Positions 6,483-15,903 are shown, numbered from the stretch's first letter. The stretch is DNA of 64,000 nucleotides from DTU036 sp964346475 (GCA_964346475.1 CAYFUM010000005.1:1-64000), one strand, 5' to 3'. The notes: generated by a model from the letters alone, not told the origin. Translations and numbers: made by a program.

Positions 6483-8944
6483 AAAAAGTACTTATAGTCG
6501 ATGGTAATTCCCTGGTAAATAGGGCCTACTATGCCCTGCCTCCACTTAGAACAAAAAGTGGTGTGTTCACAGGTGGAGTCCATGGATTTTTACGTATGTT
6601 AGATAACATGCTATACAGGGAAAAACCCAGCCATCTGGTTATTACCTTTGATAGCAAGGGAAAGAACTTTAGGCATGAAAAGTACCAAGACTATAAGGGT
6701 AATAGGAAGGGGATGCCCGAGGAGCTGGCCATGCAAATGCCTGTTCTCAAGGAGATTCTAGACGCCCTTGGTATAGCTAGGATTGAATTATCCGGCTATG
6801 AGGCCGATGACCTTATAGGCACCCTGGCCAACCAGGCCAGAGATTTAAATATTGAATCGGTTATCCTTTCCGGTGACAAGGATACCCTACAACTGGTCAA
6901 TGATAAGACCAAGGTAGCCCTACCTAAAAAGGGAATAAGCGAACTTGTAGACTATGGGGTAGCCGAGGTAATTGAAGAACTGGGACTTAGCCCAGACCAG
7001 GTGGTTGATGAGATGGGACTTAGAGGAGACCCCTCGGATAACATACCTGGGGTTAAGGGAATAGGAGCAAAAACTGCCTATAATCTACTAAAGGGTGGTC
7101 GCCATTTGGAAGACGTATTTGAGGACCCAGGCCAGGTGACACCTAGAATTAGAAAACTACTGGAGGAGGGCAGAGAGCAGGCCTTCCTCAGCAGAGACCT
7201 AGCAAGAATAATTTTGGATGCTCCTGTGGAATTCGACCAGGACTATTTCTCCTATGCAGGCATGGACTTTGGCGGAGCCAGGGAGATACTGGAGAAGTAT
7301 GAACTGAGAAGCTTTCTTAAACAAATTCAAAGTGATGAAGAAAAAATTGGGGTTAAAGTATCTATTAGCCCGGGTCAAGCGCCTTTAAAGGATGAGGTGA
7401 TTTACTGGTCCTATGAGGGCCTCCAGGGTGTGAAAGAGGCAGGTAGCTATTACCTTACTGAAGAGGTAAATGATCTTTCTAAAGCCAAGGGTCTAATCAG
7501 CCATGATATTAAAAAGCTCTATTTAGCAGGCTGTAAACTACCTGAAAAGGTGGATGATGTCATGATCAGCAGCTATCTTCTTCATCCAGAACTCTCTACG
7601 AACAATATTTTTTCCCTCAGTGGCCTTAATCCTCCCGAGGATAATCTAGAGGGCTTTATATGCCAGGTTCTGGATTTTTTAGAGGATAAACATAGACAAA
7701 ATCTCAAGGAACTTGAAGAAAAAAAGATGCTGGAACTCTATAGGAATCTGGAGATGCCTCTTATTGAGGTACTTGCTTCAATAGAGAAAGAAGGATTTAC
7801 CATTGATATTGATGTCCTAGACGCAGAGGATAAATCCATATCTTCCTCCCTGGCCCAGGTGGAAAAAAATATTTTTTCCTATGTTGAGGAGCCCTTTAAC
7901 CTTAATTCACCTAAACAGCTAGGGCTTGTTCTCTTTGAAGAACTTGGTTTGCCAGTTATAAAAAGAACTAAGACAGGCTATTCCACCAACAGGGAGGTCC
8001 TTGATAAGCTCCAGGGCCGCCATCCCATCATAGATGATATCCTGCACTATAGGGCTCTAGCGAAGATTAAAGGCACCTATATAGATGGTTTGAGAAAGGT
8101 TATAGGTGAGGATGGTAGAATCCACACCTCCCTAAACCAGACCGTAGCAGTTACTGGTAGGCTGAGTTCAACAGAGCCTAATCTACAAAATATCCCCATC
8201 CGCTATGAGGAGGGGAGGAGGATTAGAAAAATTTTTGTTCCCAGTGACCAGGATCACCTTCTACTGAGTGCTGACTACTCTCAGATTGAGCTTAGAGTCC
8301 TGGCCCACTTTTCCCAGGACCCAGTTATGCTAGAAGGCTATCTAAAGGATTTAGATATCCACCGTCTAACTGCTTCTATGGTCTTTGATGTGCCCTTGGA
8401 AGAAGTGACAGATGATATGAGAAGGGAGGCCAAGGCAGTAAACTTTGGCATCATCTATGGAATGAGTGATTTTGGACTTTCCGAGAACATAGATATCCCT
8501 ATAGAGGCTGCCAAGGATTATATTGAAAAGTACTTCCAGCGCTACCCCAAAATTAAATCCTTCCTAGATGACCAGGTCCATCTAGCTGAGGAACAGGGCT
8601 ATGTAACTACCCTCATGGGAAGAATCAGAGAGATACCCGAAATTCACTCTAAGAATTTTCATTTAAGAAACTTTGCTAAGAGAACGGCCATGAATACTCC
8701 AATCCAAGGCAGTGCTGCAGATATAATAAAACTTGCAATGATAGATGTATATAGGGAGCTAAATAAAAAAGGTCTAAAGTCCAGGATAATTCTTCAAATC
8801 CACGATGAGCTAATACTGGACGTTAGAAAAGATGAGCTTGACGAGGTCAAGGCTCTGGTAGAAGAAAAGATGAATAATACAATTAAGCTTGAAGTACCTC
8901 TTAAAACGGGAATTAATGTGGGGGAAAGCTGGTATGAAATCTAG
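6479..8944 (+). CDS. polA: DNA polymerase I
   Basis: 821 aa. The order is an N-terminal 5'-3' exonuclease domain (about 1-290, with VDGNSLVNRAYYA and SGYEADDLIGTLA), a shortened 3'-5' exonuclease-like domain (about 300-430), and the polymerase domain with motif A DYSQIELRVLAH, motif B RREAKAVNFGIIYG and motif C QIHDELILDV. The usual DTE of Exo motif I is not visible in the middle domain, as in Bacillus-type enzymes, so proofreading is probably absent. It is translationally coupled to ttcA upstream and coaE downstream. Roles are Okazaki-fragment processing and repair. Confidence 0.97.
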   Translation: MKKVLIVDGNSLVNRAYYALPPLRTKSGVFTGGVHGFLRMLDNMLYREKPSHLVITFDSKGKNFRHEKYQDYKGNRKGMPEELAMQMPVLKEILDALGIARIELSGYEADDLIGTLANQARDLNIESVILSGDKDTLQLVNDKTKVALPKKGISELVDYGVAEVIEELGLSPDQVVDEMGLRGDPSDNIPGVKGIGAKTAYNLLKGGRHLEDVFEDPGQVTPRIRKLLEEGREQAFLSRDLARIILDAPVEFDQDYFSYAGMDFGGAREILEKYELRSFLKQIQSDEEKIGVKVSISPGQAPLKDEVIYWSYEGLQGVKEAGSYYLTEEVNDLSKAKGLISHDIKKLYLAGCKLPEKVDDVMISSYLLHPELSTNNIFSLSGLNPPEDNLEGFICQVLDFLEDKHRQNLKELEEKKMLELYRNLEMPLIEVLASIEKEGFTIDIDVLDAEDKSISSSLAQVEKNIFSYVEEPFNLNSPKQLGLVLFEELGLPVIKRTKTGYSTNREVLDKLQGRHPIIDDILHYRALAKIKGTYIDGLRKVIGEDGRIHTSLNQTVAVTGRLSSTEPNLQNIPIRYEEGRRIRKIFVPSDQDHLLLSADYSQIELRVLAHFSQDPVMLEGYLKDLDIHRLTASMVFDVPLEEVTDDMRREAKAVNFGIIYGMSDFGLSENIDIPIEAAKDYIEKYFQRYPKIKSFLDDQVHLAEEQGYVTTLMGRIREIPEIHSKNFHLRNFAKRTAMNTPIQGSAADIIKLAMIDVYRELNKKGLKSRIILQIHDELILDVRKDELDEVKALVEEKMNNTIKLEVPLKTGINVGESWYEI

Positions 8945-9509
8945 ATACGGCATAACTGGTGATATTGCCAGTGGAAAATCCACTCTAAGTGGCTTTTTAA
9001 AGGAGATGGGCTTTAGGGTTTTAGATGCAGATCTTATTTCTAGAGAACTTATGCAGCCTGGAGCTGAGGGTTTTAAAGAGGTAAAAAAGGCCTTTCCCCA
9101 GGCCTTTAAGGGGGAGCAGCTGGATAGGCCTAGGCTAGCTGAGCTCATATTTACTGATCCAGAAAAAAGAAGACTCCTTGATAGAATCCTCCATCCCCTT
9201 ATAATTAGCACCATGTTGGAACGCTCGGATGAAGGGGTAAGCTTTCACGATGGCTCCCTGCTCTTTGAAGCAGGTATGGATAGCTATCTTAAAAAAATCA
9301 TCTATGTCTCAGTGGATGAGAAAATCCAGCTTGAAAGAATTATGAAGAGGGATGGCTTAAGTGAAGATCAGGCCAGGGCCAGGATGGCCTCCTTTGACTA
9401 CCCAAGGGATGAGAAGCTAAAAAAAAGCTACCTAATTGAGAATAACGGTAGCCTAGATGAGCTCAGAAGTAAGCTGGAAGTATTTTTGATCCAGGAAGGT
9501 TTAATTTAA
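8934..9509 (+). CDS. coaE: dephospho-CoA kinase
   Basis: Last step of CoA synthesis: phosphorylates dephospho-CoA. The start is ATG 8934, overlapping the end of polA by 11 bp with GGGGGAAAG upstream; this places the Walker A GDIASGKST at residues 9-17 as in the family. DADLISREL and the LID-like QLERIMKRDGLSEDQARARM follow. The length of 191 aa is typical. polA-coaE neighbourhood is common in Firmicutes. A tRNA-Leu gene with its own promoter follows. Confidence 0.93.
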   Translation: MKSRYGITGDIASGKSTLSGFLKEMGFRVLDADLISRELMQPGAEGFKEVKKAFPQAFKGEQLDRPRLAELIFTDPEKRRLLDRILHPLIISTMLERSDEGVSFHDGSLLFEAGMDSYLKKIIYVSVDEKIQLERIMKRDGLSEDQARARMASFDYPRDEKLKKSYLIENNGSLDELRSKLEVFLIQEGLI

Positions 9510-9521
9510 AAATTATATCCC

Positions 9522-9551
9522 TTGACAAAGGACTAGGTTAGTTTGTATAAT
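9522..9551 (+). promoter_or_regulatory. promoter of tRNA-Leu
   Basis: TTGACA (9522-9527) and TATAAT (9546-9551), both perfect consensus, with 18-bp spacing. The tRNA begins 11 bp after the -10 box. Confidence 0.85.
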
Positions 9552-9562
9552 CTTTATGCCTA

Positions 9563-9649
9563 GCGAAAGTGGCGGAATCGGCAGACGCGCTACTTTGAGG
9601 GGGTAGTGTCCACCTGGACGTGCGGGTTCAAGTCCCGCCTTTCGCACCA
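9563..9649 (+). tRNA. tRNA-Leu (anticodon GAG)
   Basis: Acceptor GCGAAAG (9563-9569) pairs with CTTTCGC (9639-9645); discriminator A and encoded CCA follow. The anticodon stem CUACU/GGUAG encloses the loop UUGAGGG, giving anticodon GAG (reads CUU/CUC). A long variable arm (GUGUCCACCUGGACGU region) and TTCAAGTCC T-loop confirm a class II leucine tRNA. Confidence 0.95.
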
Positions 9650-9654
9650 TTAAT

Positions 9655-9688
9655 AAAAGCCATATAGGTCTTCCTAGATGGCTTTTTG
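9655..9688 (+). terminator. terminator after tRNA-Leu
   Basis: AAAAGCCATATAGG pairs with CCTAGATGGCTTTT around TCTT, ending in a T run. Confidence 0.8.
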
Positions 9689-9751
9689 GCTATTTATAAG
9701 CTGTATTTTGGTATATTTCACAAGGACTATACTATTGCTGGATGATAGGGG

Positions 9752-10705
9752 CTAGCCTTCCTGATAGAGGATTTTATTTATTAGGTCCAGAGAGATATTG
9801 CCTCCACTAATTAAAAAGACGCTATCTGCCATATCTATATCCTTAAACTCCCCCTGGACCAGGGCTCCAAAGCCCAGGGCAGAGGAGGGCTCACAGTAGA
9901 CCCTGCCTTCTTCTAGAAGGAGCTTATAGGCTTCTTTTAGTGGCTCTTCCTGGACACTTATAACCCTATCGACATATTTTCTTGCTATTTCCAGAGGCAA
10001 GCTACCAGGCCTGTTGGAGAGTAGTGCGTCGGCGATGCTGGGCTTTTCTTCAACTGCTTCAATCTCATTTCTCTTAAGATTATAGGAGAACTTGGGAACT
10101 GCTGCTGGTTCCAGGCCGATTATTTCTATCTCAGGATTAAGATGCTTTACAGCTAGTGCTATACCTCCGATAAGTCCCCCTCCTCCCATGGGTACCAGGA
10201 CTCTTTTTGTCTGGGGGAGCTGCTTGATAATCTCTATACCAAGGCTTCCCTGGCCGGCTATGACATCCCTATCATTGAAGGGGTGGAGGAAGGTGTATCC
10301 CTCCTTTTTAGCTATCTCTTCAGCTATCTCTATTCTCTTTTGGGGTTCAACTAGCATGGTTTTGGCTCCCAGCTCTTGAACAGCTTTGAGTTTGGTGGGG
10401 GTTACAGTATTTGGAAGAAGGATTAGTGCCCTGGTATCCAGCATCTTGGCTGCGTAGGCTACAGCTCTGCCGTGGTTGCCAGAGCTGGCGGTAATAAGGC
10501 CGCTTTTGATTTTCTCCTCATCCAATTGGAGAGCTGCATTCATGGCACCACGAATCTTGAAGGCTCCGATATTTTGAAGGTTTTCTAGTTTTACATAGGG
10601 GATAAAGCCTAACTTATCCTCAAGTCTACTGAGAGCTATAAGGGGAGTCTCTATAATATAGGGGTCAATTCTCTTTTTTGCCTGGGCTATATCTTTATAG
10701 TTCAT
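9752..10705 (-). CDS. threonine/serine dehydratase (PLP fold type II)
   Basis: Catabolic-type threonine ammonia-lyase or serine racemase/dehydratase, converting threonine to 2-oxobutyrate and ammonia or acting on serine. The PLP lysine is K50 in NIGAFKIRGA. SSGNHGRAVA and the phosphate-binding PMGGGGLIGG are present. At 317 aa it lacks the C-terminal ACT-like regulatory domain of biosynthetic IlvA, so isoleucine feedback is not expected. The ATG at 10705 is preceded by AAGGAAG. Single gene, divergent from the Rnf operon. TdcB, serine racemase and threo-hydroxyaspartate dehydratase cannot be separated by eye. Confidence 0.88.
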   Translation of the reverse strand: MNYKDIAQAKKRIDPYIIETPLIALSRLEDKLGFIPYVKLENLQNIGAFKIRGAMNAALQLDEEKIKSGLITASSGNHGRAVAYAAKMLDTRALILLPNTVTPTKLKAVQELGAKTMLVEPQKRIEIAEEIAKKEGYTFLHPFNDRDVIAGQGSLGIEIIKQLPQTKRVLVPMGGGGLIGGIALAVKHLNPEIEIIGLEPAAVPKFSYNLKRNEIEAVEEKPSIADALLSNRPGSLPLEIARKYVDRVISVQEEPLKEAYKLLLEEGRVYCEPSSALGFGALVQGEFKDIDMADSVFLISGGNISLDLINKILYQEG

Positions 10706-11018
10706 ATCACACTTCCTTATTAGAGTTTTATATATTATAGCAAGAAACTTAAAAAAAGAGACAAAGTTAATAGGAGTTTTATAAGAATTTCCTAAATCCT
10801 GGGTAGTTTCATCCTCCTTAAGAGGGCTGGGACTAAATTAATGTAATTTAAGACACATATATATTAAAGTTAGTATATCAATAAATACCATATTATATGT
10901 GACTTTGTAAAATTATGACTTTCTATTTATTTTAATCTTTGACATTTTTAGCTAATAGGATTATATTTATACGTAGATGTACATAAGCAATTATTTATAA
11001 AATAAAGTAGGAGGGTCT
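10706..11018. other. AT-rich intergenic region between dehydratase and rnfC
   Basis: 313 bp with no credible ORF. It holds the start region of the dehydratase gene, an AT-rich stretch (10830-10935), and the rnf promoter near its right end. No convincing palindromic operator (for example for Rex) was found by eye. Confidence 0.6.
10939..10967 (+). promoter_or_regulatory. promoter of the rnf operon
   Basis: TTGACA (10939-10944) and TATATT (10962-10967) with 17-bp spacing, 51 bp before the rnfC ATG. TAGGAGGG is the ribosome binding site. Confidence 0.75.
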
Positions 11019-12335
11019 ATGAGTCTACTATCCTTTAAAGGTGGAGCGGATCTAGTCCATAGAAAAGAGGCAACAGAGAAGCTTCCTATCGTGGATTGTC
11101 CACCACCTGAGCGCATATTTTTATCTATGCGTCAACATATTGGTGCACCTGCAAACCCTGTAGTCAAGGTTGGGGAATCTGTTAAGATAGGCCAGGTGGT
11201 AGGAGAAGCAGGCGGTTTTGTTTCAGCTAACATACATAGTAGTGTTTCAGGAACGGTTAAAAAAATTTCTAGTCAGAGAATTATGGGTGTGGATACAAGG
11301 ATTGTTGAAATTGAAAACGATTTCAATGAAGAGTATCTAGAACAACCCAGATTTTTTAATTCCGTGGAAGAGCTGGATTCCCAGCTTATTAAGAAGCTCC
11401 TGGCTGAATCTGGTATTGTCGGCATGGGAGGAGCGGGATTTCCCATTCATGTCAAACTTTCTCCTCCAGATAACAAACCCATAGATGTAGTTATAATAAA
11501 TGGTGCTGAATGTGAGCCCTATTTGACCAGCGACCACAGACTGATGTTAGAAGATGGCCAGCAGGTTGTAGAAGGCACAAAGTTAATTATGAAGTGTCTA
11601 GGGGTTAGCAAGGCTTTTATTGCGATAGAGGATAATAAACTCGATGCTATAGAGGCTATGAAGGGGCATATCAAGGAAGAAAAAAATATCGAGGTGGTGG
11701 CCCTTAGAACCAAATATCCCCAGGGAGCAGAAAAACAGCTGATAAATGCCTGCACTGGAAGGTTTGTTCCCAGTGGAGGTCTTCCTATGGATGTAGGGGT
11801 AGTGGTTAGCAATATTGCCTCAGCCAAGGCCGTAGCTGATTATATTCTGGATGGGAAACCACTGGTGGATAGGATTTGTACTGTTACAGGTAGTGGTATT
11901 AAAAGCCCTATGAATTTACGCATAAAAAATGGTACCCAGATTAGTCATATAGTGGACCAAGCCCAGGGATTAACAGAGGATTTTGAAAAACTTATCCTGG
12001 GTGGCCCCATGATGGGTATAGCTAGCCCTAGTCTGGATATTCCAGCAACTAAAACCACTGGGGGACTTTTATTTTTAAACTCCAATGAAGCTAGAATACC
12101 AGATCCTGAGCCCTGTATAAAATGCGGTAAATGCGTTGATACTTGTCCAGTTTTCTTGCAACCTATTTATATAGCGCGTTATGCTGAAAAGGGTCTATAC
12201 AACAAGAGTGATAAACTAGGAGCACTGGACTGCATTGAGTGTGGTACTTGTTCTTTTATCTGCCCTTCAAAAAGACCCCTTGTTCATTCGATTAGAATGG
12301 CAAAGCGTAAGTTACTGGAACTAAGGGATAAATAG
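11019..12335 (+). CDS. rnfC: Rnf complex subunit C
   Basis: Peripheral NADH-interacting subunit of the ferredoxin:NAD+ oxidoreductase. 438 aa: a barrel-like N-terminal region, the FMN/NADH-binding GIVGMGGAGFPIHVKL around residue 130, and two C-terminal 4Fe-4S motifs, CIKCGKCVDTCP and CIECGTCSFICP. First gene of the six-gene cluster, directly behind a good promoter. The length and gene order C-D-G-E-A-B match clostridial Rnf, in which electrons from reduced ferredoxin pass to NAD+ while Na+ or H+ is exported. Confidence 0.96.
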   Translation: MSLLSFKGGADLVHRKEATEKLPIVDCPPPERIFLSMRQHIGAPANPVVKVGESVKIGQVVGEAGGFVSANIHSSVSGTVKKISSQRIMGVDTRIVEIENDFNEEYLEQPRFFNSVEELDSQLIKKLLAESGIVGMGGAGFPIHVKLSPPDNKPIDVVIINGAECEPYLTSDHRLMLEDGQQVVEGTKLIMKCLGVSKAFIAIEDNKLDAIEAMKGHIKEEKNIEVVALRTKYPQGAEKQLINACTGRFVPSGGLPMDVGVVVSNIASAKAVADYILDGKPLVDRICTVTGSGIKSPMNLRIKNGTQISHIVDQAQGLTEDFEKLILGGPMMGIASPSLDIPATKTTGGLLFLNSNEARIPDPEPCIKCGKCVDTCPVFLQPIYIARYAEKGLYNKSDKLGALDCIECGTCSFICPSKRPLVHSIRMAKRKLLELRDK

Positions 12336-12344
12336 GAGGGCCAT

Positions 12345-13304
12345 GTGGAAAAATTAATTATTGCATCATCACCCCATACTAGATCAAAATTTTCTGTCTC
12401 AAGGATAATGGCAGATGTACTTATTGCATTAATACCTGCAACAGCTATGGGGGTCTATGTCTTTGGACCAAGAAGTCTACTTATCATATTGGCATCTATA
12501 ATGTCTGCTGTTATATCTGAAATCCTAGTGCAGAGAATAAGAAAACAGGAAGTGACCTTTCACGATTTAAGCGCTGTGGTCACAGGCCTAATACTTGCTC
12601 TAAACCTACCGCCTGGGGTGCCAATAGGTATTGCCATTCTAGGCTCGGCCTTTGCAATTGTAATTGTAAAACAACTCTTTGGAGGTTTAGGCCAGAACTT
12701 TATGAATCCTGCCATGGCAGCTAGGGTTTTCCTGGTTATCTCCTATCCCCAGATGATGAGCATCTTCTGTGAGCCAATGGAGGCAGCTGTGTCCTCAGCT
12801 TCACCTCTAGCGGTTTCGGCTTGTACTCCCCTTGGAATAATTGGTGCAGGCCAGTACCAAAATCTTCCCAAAATTTGGGATACTATTTTAGGGATTATCC
12901 CTGGAACTATAGGTGAAACCAGCTCTATAGCTCTAATATTAGGGGGTCTTTACCTTATTTATAGAGAAGTCATCGGCTGGGAAATACCGCTTGTCTATAT
13001 AGCAACTACCTTTGTAATGACTTTTTTACTGGATGGATTTAATCTATACATTTCCATTTATAGTATCTTTTCAGGTGGTCTACTGCTGGGTGCCTTCTTT
13101 ATGCTGACAGATTATTCTTCTTCCCCAGTTACTAAAAAAGGCAGAATAGTCTATGCCTTTGGGGCAGGACTTTTAACAACACTTATTAGAGTCTTTGGTG
13201 CCTATCCAGAGGGGGTTATGTTCTCGGTTTTACTCATGAATGTGGCCAGTCCTTTAATAGAGCACTTTACTACACCTAGGATTTTCGGAGGTGCAAAAAG
13301 ATGA
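12345..13304 (+). CDS. rnfD: Rnf complex subunit D
   Basis: Integral membrane flavoprotein, 319 aa with about nine hydrophobic segments. The start is GTG 12345 behind TAGGAGGG; the overlapping ATG at 12343 reads into a stop at once. LFGGLGQNFMNPAMAARVFL is a family block. The predicted covalent-FMN site reads VSSASPLA with S153 where most RnfD/NqrB proteins have threonine (S-x-A-T-P-L). The subunit overlaps rnfG by 4 bp. Whether the serine is flavinylated is unknown. Confidence 0.94.
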   Translation: MEKLIIASSPHTRSKFSVSRIMADVLIALIPATAMGVYVFGPRSLLIILASIMSAVISEILVQRIRKQEVTFHDLSAVVTGLILALNLPPGVPIGIAILGSAFAIVIVKQLFGGLGQNFMNPAMAARVFLVISYPQMMSIFCEPMEAAVSSASPLAVSACTPLGIIGAGQYQNLPKIWDTILGIIPGTIGETSSIALILGGLYLIYREVIGWEIPLVYIATTFVMTFLLDGFNLYISIYSIFSGGLLLGAFFMLTDYSSSPVTKKGRIVYAFGAGLLTTLIRVFGAYPEGVMFSVLLMNVASPLIEHFTTPRIFGGAKR

Positions 13305-13870
13305 AAGAAATGGTGAAACTAGGTATAATACTTCTGCTTTTCTCTGCAATCTCCGCAGGTGCTTTGGCTCTTACAAATGAGATTACTGCCCCGGCCATCG
13401 CTAGCTCCAGGAGGGCTGCTGACTTAGAAAATATGCAGCAAGTCTTTAGTGAAGCTGACGAATTTAAGCCGATTTCAGAGGAAGAACTAGATGAATATAA
13501 AAAGTTGAGCCCAGACCTTGCTGAGTTATCTCTAGCCTATGGGGCTGGTCAAGAGCTGGGTTATGTGGCCAAGGTTATCACAGGAGCCTTTGGCGGAAAT
13601 ATGGAGATTATCCTAGGCTTTACTGGCGATGGAAGAATAGTAGGCCTTAGAATAGGCCAGCATTCTGAGACACCAGGGCTTGGTGATAATGCCAATGAAC
13701 CAGAGTTTTACGAACAATTTAATGGTTTGAGCTTGAAGGAAGACATCAGCCTAGGCAGTGGTAGCCAGGCTAGTAATGAGGTTGAAGCAATCAGTGCTGC
13801 AACCATAACCTCCAATGCTGTTTTAAATGGAGTTAACGGCCTAGCTAATCTTTTAGGAGGTCTAAAGTAA
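13301..13870 (+). CDS. rnfG: Rnf complex subunit G
   Basis: 189 aa flavoprotein with a single N-terminal membrane anchor (residues 7-30) and an extracytoplasmic FMN-binding domain. The HSETPGLGD block and the flavinylation motif EAISAATITS (T168 as the FMN-carrying threonine) are intact. The ATG overlaps the rnfD stop, and its own stop shares a base with the rnfE ATG. ApbE, which attaches the FMN, is not encoded in this window. Confidence 0.94.
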   Translation: MKEMVKLGIILLLFSAISAGALALTNEITAPAIASSRRAADLENMQQVFSEADEFKPISEEELDEYKKLSPDLAELSLAYGAGQELGYVAKVITGAFGGNMEIILGFTGDGRIVGLRIGQHSETPGLGDNANEPEFYEQFNGLSLKEDISLGSGSQASNEVEAISAATITSNAVLNGVNGLANLLGGLK

Positions 13871-14469
13871 TGAAAATATCAAATTTAACCCGGGGTATAG
13901 TCAAGGAAAATCCCACCTTCGTACAACTTTTAGGTATGTGTCCTACCCTTGCAGTTACAACTAGTATGGAGAATGGACTGGGCATGGGACTGGCCACTAC
14001 AGCTGTTCTAGCTATGAGTAACCTACTCATATCTATACTAAGGAAGGCTGTCCCCAACAAGATACGTATACCTATCTTTGTTGTAATAATAGCCACCTTT
14101 GTAACCATCGTAGAGATGTTCATGGAAGCCTATATGGGAGCTCTTTATAGTGCTCTAGGGCTCTTTATACCTCTAATTGTCGTTAACTGTATAATCCTAG
14201 CTAGGGCAGAGTCCTTTGCCTCCTTAAATGGACCTATCGATTCACTTTTTGATGGAATAGGTATGGGGCTGGGCTTTACTCTTTCACTTAGTATTTTGGG
14301 TTTTGTAAGGGAGATTTTAGGAACAGGTAAGCTGGTTTTATTTGGTGCAACCCTGGTTAATCTACCAATACCAGCTACCATAACTATGATCTTACCTCCA
14401 GGTGCATTTTTGGTCCTGGGTCTACTTATTGCAGGTAAGAATGCCTTGACTATGAGAAAGGAGGCCTAA
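13870..14469 (+). CDS. rnfE: Rnf complex subunit E
   Basis: 199 aa integral membrane protein with six hydrophobic helices; homologous to RnfA and NqrD. Conserved NPTFVQLLGMCPTLAVTTS near the N-terminus and PLIVVNCIILARAE mid-protein place a cysteine in each half, as needed for the membrane Fe-S cluster shared with RnfA. No spacing to either neighbour. Confidence 0.95.
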   Translation: MKISNLTRGIVKENPTFVQLLGMCPTLAVTTSMENGLGMGLATTAVLAMSNLLISILRKAVPNKIRIPIFVVIIATFVTIVEMFMEAYMGALYSALGLFIPLIVVNCIILARAESFASLNGPIDSLFDGIGMGLGFTLSLSILGFVREILGTGKLVLFGATLVNLPIPATITMILPPGAFLVLGLLIAGKNALTMRKEA

Positions 14470-15051
14470 ATGGAAAATGCAGGAATTATGACTATAATTA
14501 TAAGTGCCATTCTGGTAAATAACTTTACCATGAGTAGATTTCTTGGAATCTGCCCCTTTATAGGTATGAGTAAAAAGGTCGAGACCGCTCTGGGTATGGG
14601 CCTTGCAGTTACCTTTGTTATGAGTATGGCCGCCACCTTTACCTACTTTGCCAACAAGTATCTACTTATTCCCAACAACATGGGATATTTAAAGACAGTA
14701 ATGTTTATACTTATTATAGCTTCACTGGTTCAGTTCGTTGAAATAGTCTTAAAAAAGATCCTTCCCTCTCTGTATCAGGCCTTGGGAGTCTTTTTACCAC
14801 TTATTACAACCAACTGTGCCGTCCTGGGTGTAACCCTGCTCAATGAGCAGTACGGTTTTAATCTAATTAAGTCAGTTGTCCACTCAGCCTCTGCTGCCCT
14901 TGGCTTTACCCTAGCCATTGTTCTCTTTGCCTTTATTAGGGAGCAGATGGAAGTAAACGATGTACCCAAGCCCTTTCAGGGTTTTCCTATAGCACTAATT
15001 ACCGCCAGCCTTTTAAGCTTTGCTTTTCTGGGCTTTCAAGGTATGGTTTAG
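14470..15051 (+). CDS. rnfA: Rnf complex subunit A
   Basis: 193 aa with six hydrophobic helices; paralogue of RnfE. NNFTMSRFLGICPFIGMSKK and PLITTNCAVLGVTLLN carry the cysteines expected to ligate the intramembrane 2Fe-2S cluster with RnfE. The ATG immediately follows the rnfE stop, and an AGGAGG-like site for rnfB overlaps its end. Confidence 0.95.
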   Translation: MENAGIMTIIISAILVNNFTMSRFLGICPFIGMSKKVETALGMGLAVTFVMSMAATFTYFANKYLLIPNNMGYLKTVMFILIIASLVQFVEIVLKKILPSLYQALGVFLPLITTNCAVLGVTLLNEQYGFNLIKSVVHSASAALGFTLAIVLFAFIREQMEVNDVPKPFQGFPIALITASLLSFAFLGFQGMV

Positions 15052-15060
15052 GAGGTTAGT

Positions 15061-15894
15061 ATGGATTTAATGAATATAATATGGCCCGTAGGATCTATGG
15101 CTGTAATGGGCACGGTCTTTGGAGCCTCTCTGGCCTTTGCTTCCCAGAGATTTGCAGTGGAGACTGATTCTCGGGTAGATGAGATTGGTGCAATTTTGCC
15201 CCAGGCCAACTGCGGTGCCTGCGGCTACCCTGGTTGTGCCAGCTATGCTGAGGCTGTTGTAGGAGGAGAATCTGTTAGCCTTTGCTCAGTGGGTGGACCT
15301 CCGGTAACAGCAAGAATTGCAAAAATAATGGGAGTAGAAAGTGTAGACGCCGCTGGAAGGATGGTGGCTAAGGTCAAGTGTATGGGAGGGACTAACTGTG
15401 TGGATGACTCTGTCTACCAGGGTGTAAGTGGATGTCTTGCCAAAAGCCTGGTAGGGGGGGGACCCAAGTCCTGTAAAGAGGGGTGTCTAGGGGATGGTGA
15501 TTGTATAGAGGCCTGCGAATTTAATGCCATGTTCTTAAATGAGTTTGGAGTTGTCCAGGTTAATCCTGATAACTGCGTAGGTTGTAAACTCTGTGTTGCC
15601 GCCTGTCCCAAAAAAATAATAGAGATGGTGCCGGAAAAGGCCAGAGTCCACGTCCTCTGCAGTAATCATGAAATCGGTGGCCACGTAAGGAAGAATTGTT
15701 CAGTTGCATGTATTGCCTGTAGGCTCTGTGAAAAGGCCTGTAAATTCGACGCCATCCACGTCATAGACAATGTTGCTGTTATTGATTATGATAAATGCAC
15801 CAACTGCATGGCTTGTGTCAAGGTCTGTCCTACCAAGGCCATTGAAGGAATATTGCCTAAGAAAAAGGTTCTTCCAGTGGAAGAAGCTGTTTAG
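15061..15894 (+). CDS. rnfB: Rnf complex subunit B (polyferredoxin)
   Basis: 277 aa; entry point for electrons from ferredoxin. One N-terminal membrane helix, the 4Fe-4S domain ANCGACGYPGCASYAEA with a fourth cysteine near LCSVGG, a CLGDGDCIEACEF cluster motif, then three ferredoxin motifs CVGCKLCVAACPKK, CIACRLCEKACKF and CTNCMACVKVCPTK. It ends the operon; a strong terminator follows 9 bp after the stop. Confidence 0.96.
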   Translation: MDLMNIIWPVGSMAVMGTVFGASLAFASQRFAVETDSRVDEIGAILPQANCGACGYPGCASYAEAVVGGESVSLCSVGGPPVTARIAKIMGVESVDAAGRMVAKVKCMGGTNCVDDSVYQGVSGCLAKSLVGGGPKSCKEGCLGDGDCIEACEFNAMFLNEFGVVQVNPDNCVGCKLCVAACPKKIIEMVPEKARVHVLCSNHEIGGHVRKNCSVACIACRLCEKACKFDAIHVIDNVAVIDYDKCTNCMACVKVCPTKAIEGILPKKKVLPVEEAV

Positions 15895-15903
15895 AAAAAC
15901 CTC

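Noticed and set aside
10830..10938. Possible Rex or other redox operator upstream of rnfC
   Set aside because: The region is AT-rich with several partial dyads, but none matches TTGTGAANNNNTTCACAA well enough.
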